DNA of 47,050 nucleotides from Campylobacter sp. RM16187 (GTDB lineage: Bacteria > Campylobacterota > Campylobacteria > Campylobacterales > Campylobacteraceae), in the NCBI RefSeq assembly GCF_025319965.1, contig NZ_CP012550.1, forward strand, positions 1 to 47,050, read 5' to 3'. Both the position numbers and the translations under genes were made by a program. The notes under the pieces were generated by a model, which was not told the origin of the DNA, searched no databases, and saw only the letters and a list, made by a program, of their open reading frames with translations. Shown here one piece after another: positions 1-7,978 of the stretch. Within the stretch, counting starts at the first letter, position 1. Every line of letters begins with the position of its first letter.

Positions 1-660
1 GGTTAAGTGGATAGCGAAGCGGTTACTATACGTGAGTCATCTCACTCACTCCCCTAGCCTATTTCATATAGCATAAGTTTCATCTAAGCTTATTATATAT
101 GCTTAAGTATTTTTTAATATTTGTTATCCTTAAGTTATTCTTAGAATTATCATATCTTTAGTTTTATTTAAGAATATATTTTTATAATATTTTATATCAT
201 AAAAATCATACTGACCTATCTTGTCAGCTTGCTTATTTTTTTGAGAAAAATCTCTAGCTCGAGTAGCTTTTGTGAGCTTATCAAAATAATCCGACTTGCC
301 TATTTTTTAAAGTTATGTTAAGATATGCTATATATGATTTTTTGGAGTTTTTGATTATGATTTCTTTAGATAATTTTTTAAAATTAAACCTTAAATACTG
401 AGCAGTTTGTTGTCAAGATTTTAGAGAGCAATAATGAGTTAAAAAAGATGAGCTATATCTTGCCAAGAAGTATCTACTTGAGCCTGATAAAATAATGTAG
501 AAAATTTTAAAAAATAATGCTTTGATAACAATTCGTTATTAGTTCAATATTTAGTTAATATTATATCATTAACAACTTAGTAATATCTAACTATTTAAAT
601 GATAATAAACTAATACTGATATATTATTTATATACTACTGATTAAATATCATAACACTAT
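1..660 (+). repeat. Left terminal inverted repeat (660 bp)
   Basis: The first 660 bases are the reverse complement of the last 660 bases. I compared several blocks, including both ends of the repeat, and found no mismatch. Identity stops sharply after the shared ATAACACTAT; weaker similarity continues for about 40 bases. The outer 60 bases are richer in G+C than the rest and contain the mini-hairpin GCGAAGC (14-20) and a GTGAGT/ACTCAC inverted repeat (32-37 and 44-49). Ends like these are known for linear plasmids with either hairpin or protein-capped telomeres; the sequence does not show which applies. No intact gene lies in the repeat. Confidence 0.95.
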
Positions 661-960
661 AATGTCAATAACATATCATTACTGATTTGATAGTGTTTTT
701 GGTAGTGGTATAATAGTGTTATGTTAGTTATATGATAATATATCATTAGTGATAGTGTAGTGATATATAAGTAGTATTTTATTGATAGTGTAGCGGTTTA
801 GTTTTGATTATGGTTTGATAATATAATAAAAATATAATGTTATGTTATCAATAGTATTTTTTTATGATTAGATACCATTGCTTATATTACTTAGTATTTT
901 AGTTTGCTTGAATTCTTTTTTGTGAAATTTTAGAGTAGAGTAGAAGAAAATAGTGCTTTT
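661..960. repeat. Left subterminal cluster of TAGTGT repeats
   Basis: Gene-free, very AT-rich zone directly inside the left terminal repeat. TAGTGT occurs at 691-696, 714-719, 753-758 and 786-791. The variants TAGTGA/TAGTGG occur at 703, 747 and 758, and the inverted form ACACTA at 654-659. The same hexamer occurs in both orientations in front of parA (16641, 16656, 16691). Short repeats shared by a partition promoter and a gene-free zone are typical of binding sites for a ribbon-helix-helix partition protein, so this could be a centromere; it could also be part of a replication origin. The function is inference. Confidence 0.55.
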
Positions 961-1006
961 AAATTTGGATATAATAGCGGTAAAATCGATGTTTAGAGCA
1001 TTTTAT

Positions 1007-1069
1007 ATCTGTCCAGCTGAGTGGATTATCTGTCTATTTGGTAGGACTATCTGTCCAGCTGAGGAGACA
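1007..1069. repeat. Three 21-bp-spaced direct repeats (iteron-like)
   Basis: ATCTGTC begins at 1007, 1028 and 1049, a spacing of exactly 21 bp, or two helical turns. The first and third copies are identical over 15 bases (ATCTGTCCAGCTGAG); the middle copy keeps only the ATCTGTC core. Direct repeats spaced by full helical turns are typical of initiator-binding iterons or of operators bound cooperatively. They lie in the 800-bp gene-free stretch between the terminal repeat and the first operon. Confidence 0.55.
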
Positions 1070-1242
1070 AAATAAACTCATTTTGTTTGTAATTGATAAT
1101 AGAAAGAGCCGTTTTTTATAAAAAGTCTCACAAAAATAGACAAAAAAGGCTATTTTAAGCAATATTTAAGATTATTTTCCACAAATTAGTAGAAAATTGT
1201 ATAGTGAATAAAATGGAGATTACTATGTATCCATACTTGTAG

Positions 1243-1269
1243 AATGGAGTAGCGAGCTCTTGCTCCATT
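1243..1269. other. Inverted repeat in the left intergenic zone
   Basis: AATGGAG (1243-1249) and CTCCATT (1263-1269) flank a 13-base loop that contains GAGCTC. It could be the hairpin of a small transcript or a protein-binding site. No T-run follows closely enough for a standard terminator. The rest of 1070-1380 shows nothing I can assign. Confidence 0.3.
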
Positions 1270-1381
1270 TTCTCTACATAATAGACAAAATCCCTATTTT
1301 TAAGCAAATATTAATTTTATTTTCTATTTTTTATAGACAATTCCTGATAGCATAGGCATAATTTTTTCTTTAGTTTCTTTA

Positions 1382-1441
1382 GGTTACAAAATGTAACCTT
1401 TTAAGGTTATTTTTATTTTTATATTTTTCTTTTCTTTTAGA
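1382..1441 (+). promoter_or_regulatory. GGTTACA operator and promoter of the first transfer operon
   Basis: The palindrome GGTTACA-AAA-TGTAACC (1382-1398) is one of four copies on the element. It is followed by CTTTTAAGGTTA, which with the preceding TAACC forms a second, overlapping palindrome (TAACCTTTTAAGGTTA). A T-rich stretch leads to a probable -10 box near TAGAAT (1438-1443). In the other three copies the operator ends 37 bp before the -10 box; here it is 39 or 37 depending on which hexamer is used. The regulator is unknown. Confidence 0.7.
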
Positions 1442-1473
1442 ATGACGATAAAAAATTCTAAAAAGGAGAGATT

Positions 1474-1869
1474 ATGAATAAGAAACTTATTCTATCGTTT
1501 GGTTTGTTGGTCGGTCTAGCGACCTTTGGTTTTGGTGCTGATGAGTTTTCTGAGGCGGCAAATGTTGTTAGCTCTGCTTCTACTTCGGGTAAGAGCATTG
1601 TTAAAGAGGGCGTGCAATGGACTTTTGCTCTTGTATTGCCTCTAGCTCTTATGATTATTTCTGCTTTTCTTGCGTATAAATTTGAAAAACAAAAAAGTGA
1701 GCAAGATAAAGAAACCTCTAAAATATATATGAAAATGGCTGCTGCTGCACTTGGTGGCTTTTTTGCCTATATCGCAATATCGATGCTAGTTAGCCGCTGG
1801 TTCTTTGGTGATTTTACAAGTATATTCGATAAGGTTATCTATGCGTTCTTTAGCGGGGTCTTCGCATAA
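1474..1869 (+). CDS. VirB2-like major pilin of the type IV secretion system
   Basis: A 131-residue protein with a signal peptide (residues 1-22) and two hydrophobic helices (about 49-68 and 88-106) joined by a charged loop. This is the layout and size of VirB2/TraA-type conjugative pilins, which are processed, inserted in the inner membrane and extracted to build the pilus. There is no sequence motif that proves the family, so the call rests on architecture plus its place as first gene of a transfer operon. The start has a good AAGGAGAG site. It follows the GGTTACA operator and promoter. Confidence 0.6.
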   Translation: MNKKLILSFGLLVGLATFGFGADEFSEAANVVSSASTSGKSIVKEGVQWTFALVLPLALMIISAFLAYKFEKQKSEQDKETSKIYMKMAAAALGGFFAYIAISMLVSRWFFGDFTSIFDKVIYAFFSGVFA

Positions 1870-1902
1870 TATAAATTTGTAAAAATTCTGGAGACTTAGA
1901 AA

Positions 1903-2253
1903 ATGAGATATTTTATTTTTGCTTGCATTTTTTCTAGTTTTGCCTTTGCAAAATGTTATTACATTCCTTGTGATGGTAATGTTAATGCCACCGAACAACA
2001 AACTAAAATGGCTTTAAAGCCTGAATTTGAGAATGTGATTAGCGAGCTTAAGATTTTAAAAGAAAAATACGAGACAAATTTAAAAACTTATGAAAAAAGC
2101 AACCAATTATTAAGTGATCAGATAGCGCTTGCCAAAGAAAAGGCTTTGAGAAATAAGGAGATTATTTTTCTGCTTACGAAATTTAATCAAAGCCTTAGCA
2201 CATCTATAAATATAGATGCTATAACAGACGAGGTATCTAAGAATGCAAATTAG
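1903..2253 (+). CDS. Small exported helical protein (possible VirB5-like)
   Basis: A 116-residue protein with a signal peptide (about 1-16, cut after the first FAFA) and then an almost wholly helical, charged mature part with coiled-coil character. It has two Cys just after the signal peptide. The C-terminal half contains KEIIFLLTKF, a pattern shared with the small exported proteins at 7673, 38915 and 40150. Short, exported, helical proteins next to a pilin gene are often VirB5/TrbJ-like minor pilus components, but I cannot prove this. Its 3' end overlaps the next gene by 11 bases. Confidence 0.55.
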   Translation: MRYFIFACIFSSFAFAKCYYIPCDGNVNATEQQTKMALKPEFENVISELKILKEKYETNLKTYEKSNQLLSDQIALAKEKALRNKEIIFLLTKFNQSLSTSINIDAITDEVSKNAN

Positions 2254-2746
2254 AACAACTAAATTTCCGTTATTTTTTTGGGGATTTAATAGATCGTATG
2301 AGTGTTCGCTGGACTTCGAGCAAAATATATATAAAAATTTAGAGGCAAATACTGAGTATAAATTTAAAAAGTTGAATAATTTTTTATTTTTAATTCTTAA
2401 GTATTTGCCTATTTTGTTCGTTTTTCTATTTACTTTTAATAGATTTGATTTTTCTTTAACGAAACTTACTATGGTCGCATATATTTTTGCGGTTATATTA
2501 GCAAGCGCAATCAATCTGTTTGAAAATATGCTTCGTCAGTTTTTGAGTATTGTGATAATTGTCGTTTCGGCAGTTACAGGATTTTTTATCGGTGAAATAT
2601 TCTTGGTCGCTTATACACTAAAGTATTTTTTACTTCTTAGCGTGCTTATTATGGTCTTTTTAGATATGAGACTCGATTCTTATTCTATCGTAGATGATAA
2701 AGGCAAAATTTTATCAAATTTTATAATTCCAAAGAGAACGAAATGA
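2243..2746 (+). CDS. Polytopic inner-membrane protein of the transfer operon
   Basis: A 167-residue protein with a soluble N-terminal part of about 45 residues followed by three or four hydrophobic helices (roughly 46-66, 74-95, 98-118 and 121-140) and a short hydrophilic tail. No family is recognised. A VirB3/TraL-like role, anchoring the VirB4 ATPase or the pilin at the membrane, would fit the position behind a pilin gene. It overlaps the genes on both sides (11 bases and an ATGA junction), so translation is coupled. Confidence 0.5.
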   Translation: MQIRTTKFPLFFWGFNRSYECSLDFEQNIYKNLEANTEYKFKKLNNFLFLILKYLPILFVFLFTFNRFDFSLTKLTMVAYIFAVILASAINLFENMLRQFLSIVIIVVSAVTGFFIGEIFLVAYTLKYFLLLSVLIMVFLDMRLDSYSIVDDKGKILSNFIIPKRTK

Positions 2747-3483
2747 AAAAAATATCTTTGATTTTAATGACACTTTCAGGCTTTATTGTTGCAAATCCGC
2801 TCGATCCGCAAAATTTTATTGCACCTACCCAGCAGGAGTTGCAACAAAATCAAAGTCAAAAGATTGATGATTTAAAAGCAAATAGCTTTTATCTAAATTT
2901 AGATCCAAAAGATATAAATGCCATTCAAAAAAGAGATGAAGAGGTAAGAAATGCTTTTGATAGGTTTTCGCAAAAAGAGATAAATTATAAGCCAGCCATT
3001 CGTCCTATCGCTTCTATGGATAGTATAAATCTGCACCCATATTTTACCACTACCATATTGCTTCCAAAAGGTTCTATCATAAGCCATATCGATAGCTCAA
3101 GTAAAATGGCGGTTTTAAAATATGAGAATAATGCTGTTTTAATACGTCCAAATCAGGATTTCAAGATAGCTAATTTTACGATCCTTTATAAATTGAACGA
3201 TGAAAATCAAATTTTAAACGTGCTAGCTAATTTCTATGAAAAAAACCCGCAGGACTTTCAAGATAAGCTAAATTTGGTTTATTCGTATCTTAATACCCCA
3301 AAACTGGATGATCTTGAAGTTTTGAGCGCATACGTAAAAGAATTTGGTTCTCTCCCAAAGGAGCAATATTCATTTATACAAATAGGCGATATAAGCTATC
3401 GTATAGTTAGAGATGAAAAATATGGAAATATTATGCGTGGCGGTAATAAATATCGCATAGATAACAATACGATTTACAGGTAA
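2743..3483 (+). CDS. VirB9-like periplasmic protein of the T4SS core complex
   Basis: A 246-residue exported protein with an 18-residue signal peptide. Residues about 100-125 read HPYFTTTILLPKGSIISHI, resembling the N-terminal beta-sandwich of VirB9/TrbG proteins, where a Y-x-T-x-I strand precedes a Pro-Gly/Glu turn. The C-terminal part is mixed alpha/beta without a clear VirB9 C-terminal domain. VirB9 forms the outer-membrane channel together with VirB7 and VirB10. It starts inside the stop of the previous gene (ATGA). TraK-type secretin-like proteins are the main alternative. Confidence 0.5.
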   Translation: MKKISLILMTLSGFIVANPLDPQNFIAPTQQELQQNQSQKIDDLKANSFYLNLDPKDINAIQKRDEEVRNAFDRFSQKEINYKPAIRPIASMDSINLHPYFTTTILLPKGSIISHIDSSSKMAVLKYENNAVLIRPNQDFKIANFTILYKLNDENQILNVLANFYEKNPQDFQDKLNLVYSYLNTPKLDDLEVLSAYVKEFGSLPKEQYSFIQIGDISYRIVRDEKYGNIMRGGNKYRIDNNTIYR

Positions 3484-3487
3484 GAAT

Positions 3488-3709
3488 ATGGAAGAAATAC
3501 ATAAGAGGCTTGACGGGCTTTCTGAAAAAATAAACAAGCTGGAGGCTATAATGAATGTTATGGCTGATCATATCGAAGTTTTAGAAAAGAGAAGTGAAAA
3601 AATTACTGATAAATTTAAATTTGGAAGATTTAGATTTAGAAAACTTAGTGATGATTTACCAAAAATAAGTTTAGAAAAAAGAGCTAGTTTCAGCTTAAAT
3701 GATGATTAA
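3488..3709 (+). CDS. Small soluble coiled-coil protein
   Basis: A 73-residue protein without signal peptide or membrane helix. Residues 5-38 form a heptad-patterned coiled coil, followed by a basic stretch rich in Lys, Arg and Phe (KFKFGRFRFRK). Function unknown. It lies four bases after a secretion gene and, like the 51-residue coiled-coil gene at 4292, is inserted between genes for exported proteins, which suggests a cytoplasmic assembly factor. Confidence 0.6.
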   Translation: MEEIHKRLDGLSEKINKLEAIMNVMADHIEVLEKRSEKITDKFKFGRFRFRKLSDDLPKISLEKRASFSLNDD

Positions 3710-3729
3710 AAAAATTTAAAGGATTGAGT

Positions 3730-4290
3730 ATGCTAAATAAAAAAACGATAATTTTCATTTCGATTTTGGTTGTTGCGATTGTCGGTATTGCTTTTTTAAT
3801 CAAGCCTGATAATAGCGAGAGCGTAGCTTCTGAGCCAAAAACGCAAAATGTATCTGCAGCGACTTCGCCAGCAAAAACAGATAATCAACTAACGGACGGA
3901 AACGGAACATTTATTCCACCAAAGATGGAGATTAATCCATTTGCTCAAAATCTAGCGAGCGATAAAGATGAGGCTATAAAAAGCTCGGCTAAGGTTGATG
4001 CCGATGAGCCAAAAGTTAGCGATATGACAAATTATGAAAATGCGAGGCAAGAGGACGCTATCAAACAAATATCAAAAATGCAAAAACCCAACGATATGAT
4101 AGCTTTTTTGAAAGAAAAGCAGAGCGAATTTCAATTTAATGCGAAAGAAAAAAGCTTTAAATTTGATCTAAAAGAGTATGCGATCGGAGATAAATTTTTG
4201 GATTTTTTTGAGATAACGGATGTCGGCTCAAATTTTATACGTTTTAAAGATGATGGCTATGAATATAATCTTAGGTTTATAAAGGACTAA
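3730..4290 (+). CDS. Bitopic membrane protein with periplasmic domain
   Basis: About 186 residues: a short cytoplasmic end, one N-terminal membrane helix (about 6-24), a low-complexity Ala/Ser/Pro/Lys linker, and a C-terminal folded part with short beta strands (EYAIGDKFLDFFEI, FIRFKDDGYEYNLRF). This plan resembles PilP/VirB10-type linkers between the inner membrane and an outer channel, without a motif that decides it. I start at ATG 3730, which has AAAGGA seven bases upstream, rather than at the in-frame TTG six bases earlier. Confidence 0.55.
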   Translation: MLNKKTIIFISILVVAIVGIAFLIKPDNSESVASEPKTQNVSAATSPAKTDNQLTDGNGTFIPPKMEINPFAQNLASDKDEAIKSSAKVDADEPKVSDMTNYENARQEDAIKQISKMQKPNDMIAFLKEKQSEFQFNAKEKSFKFDLKEYAIGDKFLDFFEITDVGSNFIRFKDDGYEYNLRFIKD

Positions 4291-4291
4291 A

Positions 4292-4447
4292 ATGGGCGGT
4301 ATAGCTGAAATCATTGCAGAGATGAAAGCGGAGCTAAATAGGCTCTATGCGAAAATCAAAAAAATTGAAGCTTCTCTTGACGAGATAGAAGAATTTTTAA
4401 ATGAAAACAATGTTGAAGAAATCAAAAAACAAGGAATAAAAATATGA
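4292..4447 (+). CDS. 51-residue coiled-coil protein
   Basis: A short open frame, MGGIAEIIAEMKAEL..., that fills the gap between two secretion genes. Almost the whole length is a charged heptad-repeat helix. The start follows AAAGGACTAAA and the stop overlaps the start of the next gene (ATATGA), the usual spacing in this operon. Function unknown; its size and helical character match the small coiled-coil protein at 3488. Confidence 0.65.
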   Translation: MGGIAEIIAEMKAELNRLYAKIKKIEASLDEIEEFLNENNVEEIKKQGIKI

Positions 4448-5205
4448 AGAAGATCATTCTTTTTATAAGTTTTATCGCTATCGGCTTAAATGCGGATAGC
4501 CTATATACTGAGCCAAGCCCAAAGAGTTTTAAAAATGGATTTAATGCAGGTATAAATGCAGTAGCGTTTCAGGCAAAGGTGGATGGATTTTCTCCGCAAA
4601 TTATAAGAGTAACTAAACCTTATGTCGTAGCTGTTGAGATAAAAAATATGAGCCTTGATGAAGCTTTGTTTTTACAAATTATAGCTCATCGCGAGGGATA
4701 TGATACTCATTTAACTAAGCAATATGTAGTATTTGGAGAGTATGAAAGAGAGATGGACGCTAAAAAGGTGGTTGATGCTTTAAAAACAAAGTATAAAATA
4801 GAAAGTAGCGTTGCCAAAATCTTAAAAGATCAAAAGCAATTTATTACGTATCCGTATCTATTCAGTGATTTTTATGAGAAACTTTTAAAAGAGGCAAAGG
4901 ATAGCGGAGTAATAGAGGCTCTTAAAATAGTTGAAATTAAACCGCAGATCGTTAAGAAGCCTGTTAAGAAAGCTGTTGCGCCTATTGCAAAAACCCAAAT
5001 GATTATCTTAAAAAATTCTAAGGCGATGAGCTACAATCTATCAAATAACGATGAAAGTAACTCAAAGAATTTAAATGATAATGAACTAAAAAGCGGTAAA
5101 TACGTCTATGAAAAGACTATTACTACTAAACAGGGCGAGAAATTTGTAAAAGTAAAGGGTGAAAACCTATATTTTAGTGTGCTGGACACAGTTATCGGAG
5201 AATAA
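4444..5205 (+). CDS. Exported protein of the transfer operon
   Basis: A 253-residue protein with a 17-residue signal peptide. The middle part (about 70-125) alternates helices and strands and includes HREGYDTHLTKQYVVFGEY followed by EMDAKKVVDALKTKY, a layout like SPOR-type beta-alpha-beta modules that bind peptidoglycan. A Lys/Val/Pro-rich linker (about 165-185) precedes a C-terminal domain. Function unknown; a cell-wall-associated part of the channel is a reasonable guess. The start overlaps the preceding 51-residue gene. Confidence 0.5.
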   Translation: MKKIILFISFIAIGLNADSLYTEPSPKSFKNGFNAGINAVAFQAKVDGFSPQIIRVTKPYVVAVEIKNMSLDEALFLQIIAHREGYDTHLTKQYVVFGEYEREMDAKKVVDALKTKYKIESSVAKILKDQKQFITYPYLFSDFYEKLLKEAKDSGVIEALKIVEIKPQIVKKPVKKAVAPIAKTQMIILKNSKAMSYNLSNNDESNSKNLNDNELKSGKYVYEKTITTKQGEKFVKVKGENLYFSVLDTVIGE

Positions 5206-5206
5206 A

Positions 5207-5491
5207 ATGAGAGTATTTTTTATAGCTGTATTGGCACTATTTTTTCTAGGTTGTAGCGGTAAGGTGCAAACAAATAAAATTCCAAATGAGAAAAGGTGGA
5301 ATTTACCAGCTGAAACGAAAAAATATAATCCTAGTATAAATACGAAATATATATCTGATTTTGAGGAGTATGCGTCAGATTTTTTCCGTCAAAGCATCGG
5401 GACAAATAGTGGCTTAAGAAAGGGCTATACGGATGATGAAGAGCTGGATATTTATGGTGTCGGATTAAACAGGGGGCATTTTAGTGAATAA
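5207..5491 (+). CDS. Small lipoprotein (VirB7-like position)
   Basis: A 94-residue protein. Its start (ATG 5207, with GGAG seven bases upstream) is followed by a lipoprotein signal MRVFFIAVLALFFLGC, with the lipobox FLGC and the modified Cys at residue 16. The mature part is hydrophilic. An in-frame GTG lies 48 bases upstream but would bury the lipoprotein signal, so I reject it. Conjugation channels usually carry one small outer-membrane lipoprotein (VirB7/TraV/ComB7-like) near VirB9, which fits here. The 3' end overlaps the next gene by 8 bases. Confidence 0.65.
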   Translation: MRVFFIAVLALFFLGCSGKVQTNKIPNEKRWNLPAETKKYNPSINTKYISDFEEYASDFFRQSIGTNSGLRKGYTDDEELDIYGVGLNRGHFSE

Positions 5492-6431
5492 GGTTAAAAT
5501 AACACTCCTATTTTTAGCTAGTGCGCTTTTTGCATCGGATAAGACAATGGATGGTCAAGCTGTAACTGATCACGCAATAAGATCGGCTAGCGAGGGACGT
5601 GAAGTAGTAGTGGAAAGAAAACTCAGTCCTATCGAAATAAATAAAAAGAGTGAAAAGCTGTTTTACGGCGAAACGATTTTAAATTGGCACTACGCTTTGC
5701 AAAAAGAGAACTTGCGAGGCAGTGAGTTTTTGGGAAAAACAGCCGAGAATACGCTGGTTAGAAACGTTGTAAAATCTGAAACTGACAATGCTAAAGATAC
5801 GAATTCTACGACTGAACTTGTGGCGGTCAAAGGATTTTGTTTTATTCCTGAAGACATAAACGTAGGTAAGCAGCCTAGCTCTTTTAGGGTTAATTGCGAG
5901 ACTAATTACGGCGGAATTGTAATGTTTGCCGATCTTGTAAATGTCAATGACAGAGCGAGCCTTATAGCAGATCCGAAATATATAGAAAAAAACGGATATC
6001 GCTTTAAAGTATCAAGCTCTATTGTTACAAATGAGGAAAAAACAAGTTACAACATAGCTACTTTTGTAAATGATCGAAAGCTAGCTGAAATCGGATGGGG
6101 AGCGGTAAGTGTAGGCTCTGACGAGTTTAAAACGCATACAAATGCTTATTTAAAGGCACTTGAAAGCTCAAAGACAAAGCAAACTACTGATTATGTAAGT
6201 GTAACTGATGGCTCGGGCAATGTCTATCCGCAAGCCGTGCAGAATACAAATACCGAAAAACCTGATCCGCTTGATTATCTTATAGTGGGTGGCGTGAACA
6301 TGATTGCAAGTATCGCAAAAAATACAGCCGAAATTTTCAAACGAGATTTACCATATCTTTATCAAATCGTAGGACAAACAAAGATATGGATAGATTTGCA
6401 AGTCGAAAAAGACGGTGTTTATACTAAGTAA
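5484..6431 (+). CDS. Exported T4SS-associated protein, unknown family
   Basis: A 315-residue protein that begins with GTG, supported by AGGGGG upstream and by a signal peptide (residues 1-17, ending LFAS). Two Cys (FCFIPED and NCETNYGG, about residues 117 and 138) may form a disulphide. A C-terminal hydrophobic stretch (YLIVGGVNMIASIA, about 266-280) may contact the membrane. VirB10/TraB-like channel proteins would be expected in this operon, but I do not see their C-terminal motif, so this is left unassigned. Confidence 0.5.
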   Translation: MNKVKITLLFLASALFASDKTMDGQAVTDHAIRSASEGREVVVERKLSPIEINKKSEKLFYGETILNWHYALQKENLRGSEFLGKTAENTLVRNVVKSETDNAKDTNSTTELVAVKGFCFIPEDINVGKQPSSFRVNCETNYGGIVMFADLVNVNDRASLIADPKYIEKNGYRFKVSSSIVTNEEKTSYNIATFVNDRKLAEIGWGAVSVGSDEFKTHTNAYLKALESSKTKQTTDYVSVTDGSGNVYPQAVQNTNTEKPDPLDYLIVGGVNMIASIAKNTAEIFKRDLPYLYQIVGQTKIWIDLQVEKDGVYTK

Positions 6432-6445
6432 AAAAGGAAAAGCAA

Positions 6446-7072
6446 ATGAAAAAGATTAGTTTAATTTTATCTCTCGGGGTCGCTTTGTTTGCAAATAGCA
6501 CTAGCACAGAGGATTTTTTCTACAATAGAGGCTATGAAATGGGCTACTCATCTGGTTACGAAAAAGGCGTAGCAGATGCTTTTAAAGAGGCGAAAAGGGT
6601 TTTAGAACGATACAAAGATGATTTGTATGCTTATGAGGTAGGTAAATACTTGATTAAAACTCAAAGGCTAACCTATCCGCAAATTTGGCAAGAGCGAACC
6701 GATGACGGCAGGGTTGTATTAAGAATTATGCCTAGTATCGTTGAAAAAGAGTTAAATATCGATGAGCTTTTTAGCAGATTTGCAAACATTCCTAAGATGG
6801 ATCAAGTTGCATCAAGCAGACTGGAGCTTACGACGGAGCAAAAAAATTCTGTAAATTTAAGTAGGCGCGATAGCAATATAAATGAGATGCCTCAAAATGT
6901 AAATACGGCAATCAATAAGAAAACCTTAAGAATTAAGAAAAATTCTGCAAATTTAGAGATTTTAAAACGTGCGAATGTTGTTTTTAGCGATGAAGACGAT
7001 AGCTATAACGTGTTATTTTTTACCGAAAGAGAAGAGAGGGATTTTTGCAAACAATTTGAAATTTGCAAATAA
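6446..7072 (+). CDS. Exported protein with Gly/Tyr-rich helical N-terminus
   Basis: A 208-residue protein with a 16-residue signal peptide. The mature N-terminus reads YNRGYEMGYSSGYEKGVADAF, a short repeat of G-Y-x-x-G often seen in amphipathic helices. A mixed domain follows, and the C-terminus ends in two Cys (DFCKQFEICK). Unknown function. It lies in the middle of the secretion operon directly before the transglycosylase, so a role in channel assembly is likely. Confidence 0.45.
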   Translation: MKKISLILSLGVALFANSTSTEDFFYNRGYEMGYSSGYEKGVADAFKEAKRVLERYKDDLYAYEVGKYLIKTQRLTYPQIWQERTDDGRVVLRIMPSIVEKELNIDELFSRFANIPKMDQVASSRLELTTEQKNSVNLSRRDSNINEMPQNVNTAINKKTLRIKKNSANLEILKRANVVFSDEDDSYNVLFFTEREERDFCKQFEICK

Positions 7073-7087
7073 AAACTCTAGGAATGT

Positions 7088-7654
7088 ATGATGAAATCTA
7101 TATTGTTTTTAATTAGTATGATCTGCCTTTTAAGCGGATATTCCGATCAAGATATTGCCGATGGATTAAGAATGGCAAGTGTTAAGAGCAATATAGATAA
7201 AAGAGTGCTTTATACCATAGCAAAGATAGAAAGCGATTTTACGCCTTTAATAATTAGCTTTACTAGCCACAACAAGGATCACGATTACCCAAATTTAAAA
7301 AGAAGTATCGGAAAATATAAAAATAAGTATCTTATCTCATTTCGCGGAGATAAAGAGAGCTTAAAGGCGGCTCTTGAAAATTTGATTGAAAAAGGATACC
7401 GAGTTGATGCTGGATTGATGCAGATAAATTCAGTCAATTTTTCAAAAGATGAGATCGATGATATTTTTAACATCGAATACAATATCGATAAATCCATATC
7501 TGTTCTAAAAATGTGCGTGAGCTTAACAAAAAATACAAAACAGGCTATTGAGTGCTATAACAAAGGGAAGAAAAGCATATATTCAAACTACGATTATTAT
7601 GAAAAATTTAAAAATAACTACTTGATGGCTTTTGCCAAAATCTCAAATAAGTAG
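7088..7654 (+). CDS. Lytic transglycosylase, VirB1-like
   Basis: A 188-residue exported protein of the SLT/lysozyme-like fold. The catalytic Glu is residue 48 in TIAKIESDF, and the second family motif GLMQIN is at 109-114; ALxxYNxG appears as AIECYNKG near residue 157. Family members cut the peptidoglycan glycan strand to open a path for the transfer channel. An insertion of about 45 residues separates the first two motifs. Two adjacent ATG codons (7088 and 7091) could both serve as start; AGGA lies just before the first. Confidence 0.85.
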   Translation: MMKSILFLISMICLLSGYSDQDIADGLRMASVKSNIDKRVLYTIAKIESDFTPLIISFTSHNKDHDYPNLKRSIGKYKNKYLISFRGDKESLKAALENLIEKGYRVDAGLMQINSVNFSKDEIDDIFNIEYNIDKSISVLKMCVSLTKNTKQAIECYNKGKKSIYSNYDYYEKFKNNYLMAFAKISNK

Positions 7655-7672
7655 TTCAAGGGGCGGATAAAG

Positions 7673-7969
7673 ATGAAAAAAATAGTAGTTTCTATTGCAA
7701 TACTTTTAAGCTTTAGTCAAAGTTTGTTTGCTTGCTTGTGCGCTGGAGAGATCGTTCAAAGCTTTAAGCAGTATGAAATGGAACTTAAGAGAGCTTTAAA
7801 AGCTCAGCAAAATTCACTTAAGAATTTGCAATCAAAAGTAGATGATACGACTTCAAATTTGGACGAACAAAATATCTTGATTTCAAATGAAAATGAGCTA
7901 TTTAAAGCAACTATTTTGAAGCAAAGAGAGCTCATTTTTGAGCTTACAAAAAAAATAAATCTAAGATAA
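7673..7969 (+). CDS. Small exported coiled-coil protein
   Basis: A 98-residue protein with a signal peptide ending near residue 20 (SLFA), followed by CLC, so lipidation of the first Cys is possible. The rest is one long charged helix with heptad pattern, ending in RELIFELTKKINLR. The pattern resembles the ends of the small exported proteins at 1903 and 40150 and is proposed to mark a paralogous family. Placement between a transglycosylase and a large exported protein suggests a part of the channel or pilus. Confidence 0.55.
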   Translation: MKKIVVSIAILLSFSQSLFACLCAGEIVQSFKQYEMELKRALKAQQNSLKNLQSKVDDTTSNLDEQNILISNENELFKATILKQRELIFELTKKINLR

Positions 7970-7978
7970 GGATGAAAA

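Noticed and set aside
350-530. Coding-like fragments inside the terminal repeat (an ATG frame that stops after about 14 codons, continued in another frame by EQFVVKILESNNELKK...).
   Set aside because: Frames are broken and lack a credible start for the second part; it may be a decayed gene but the evidence is too thin for a pseudogene call.
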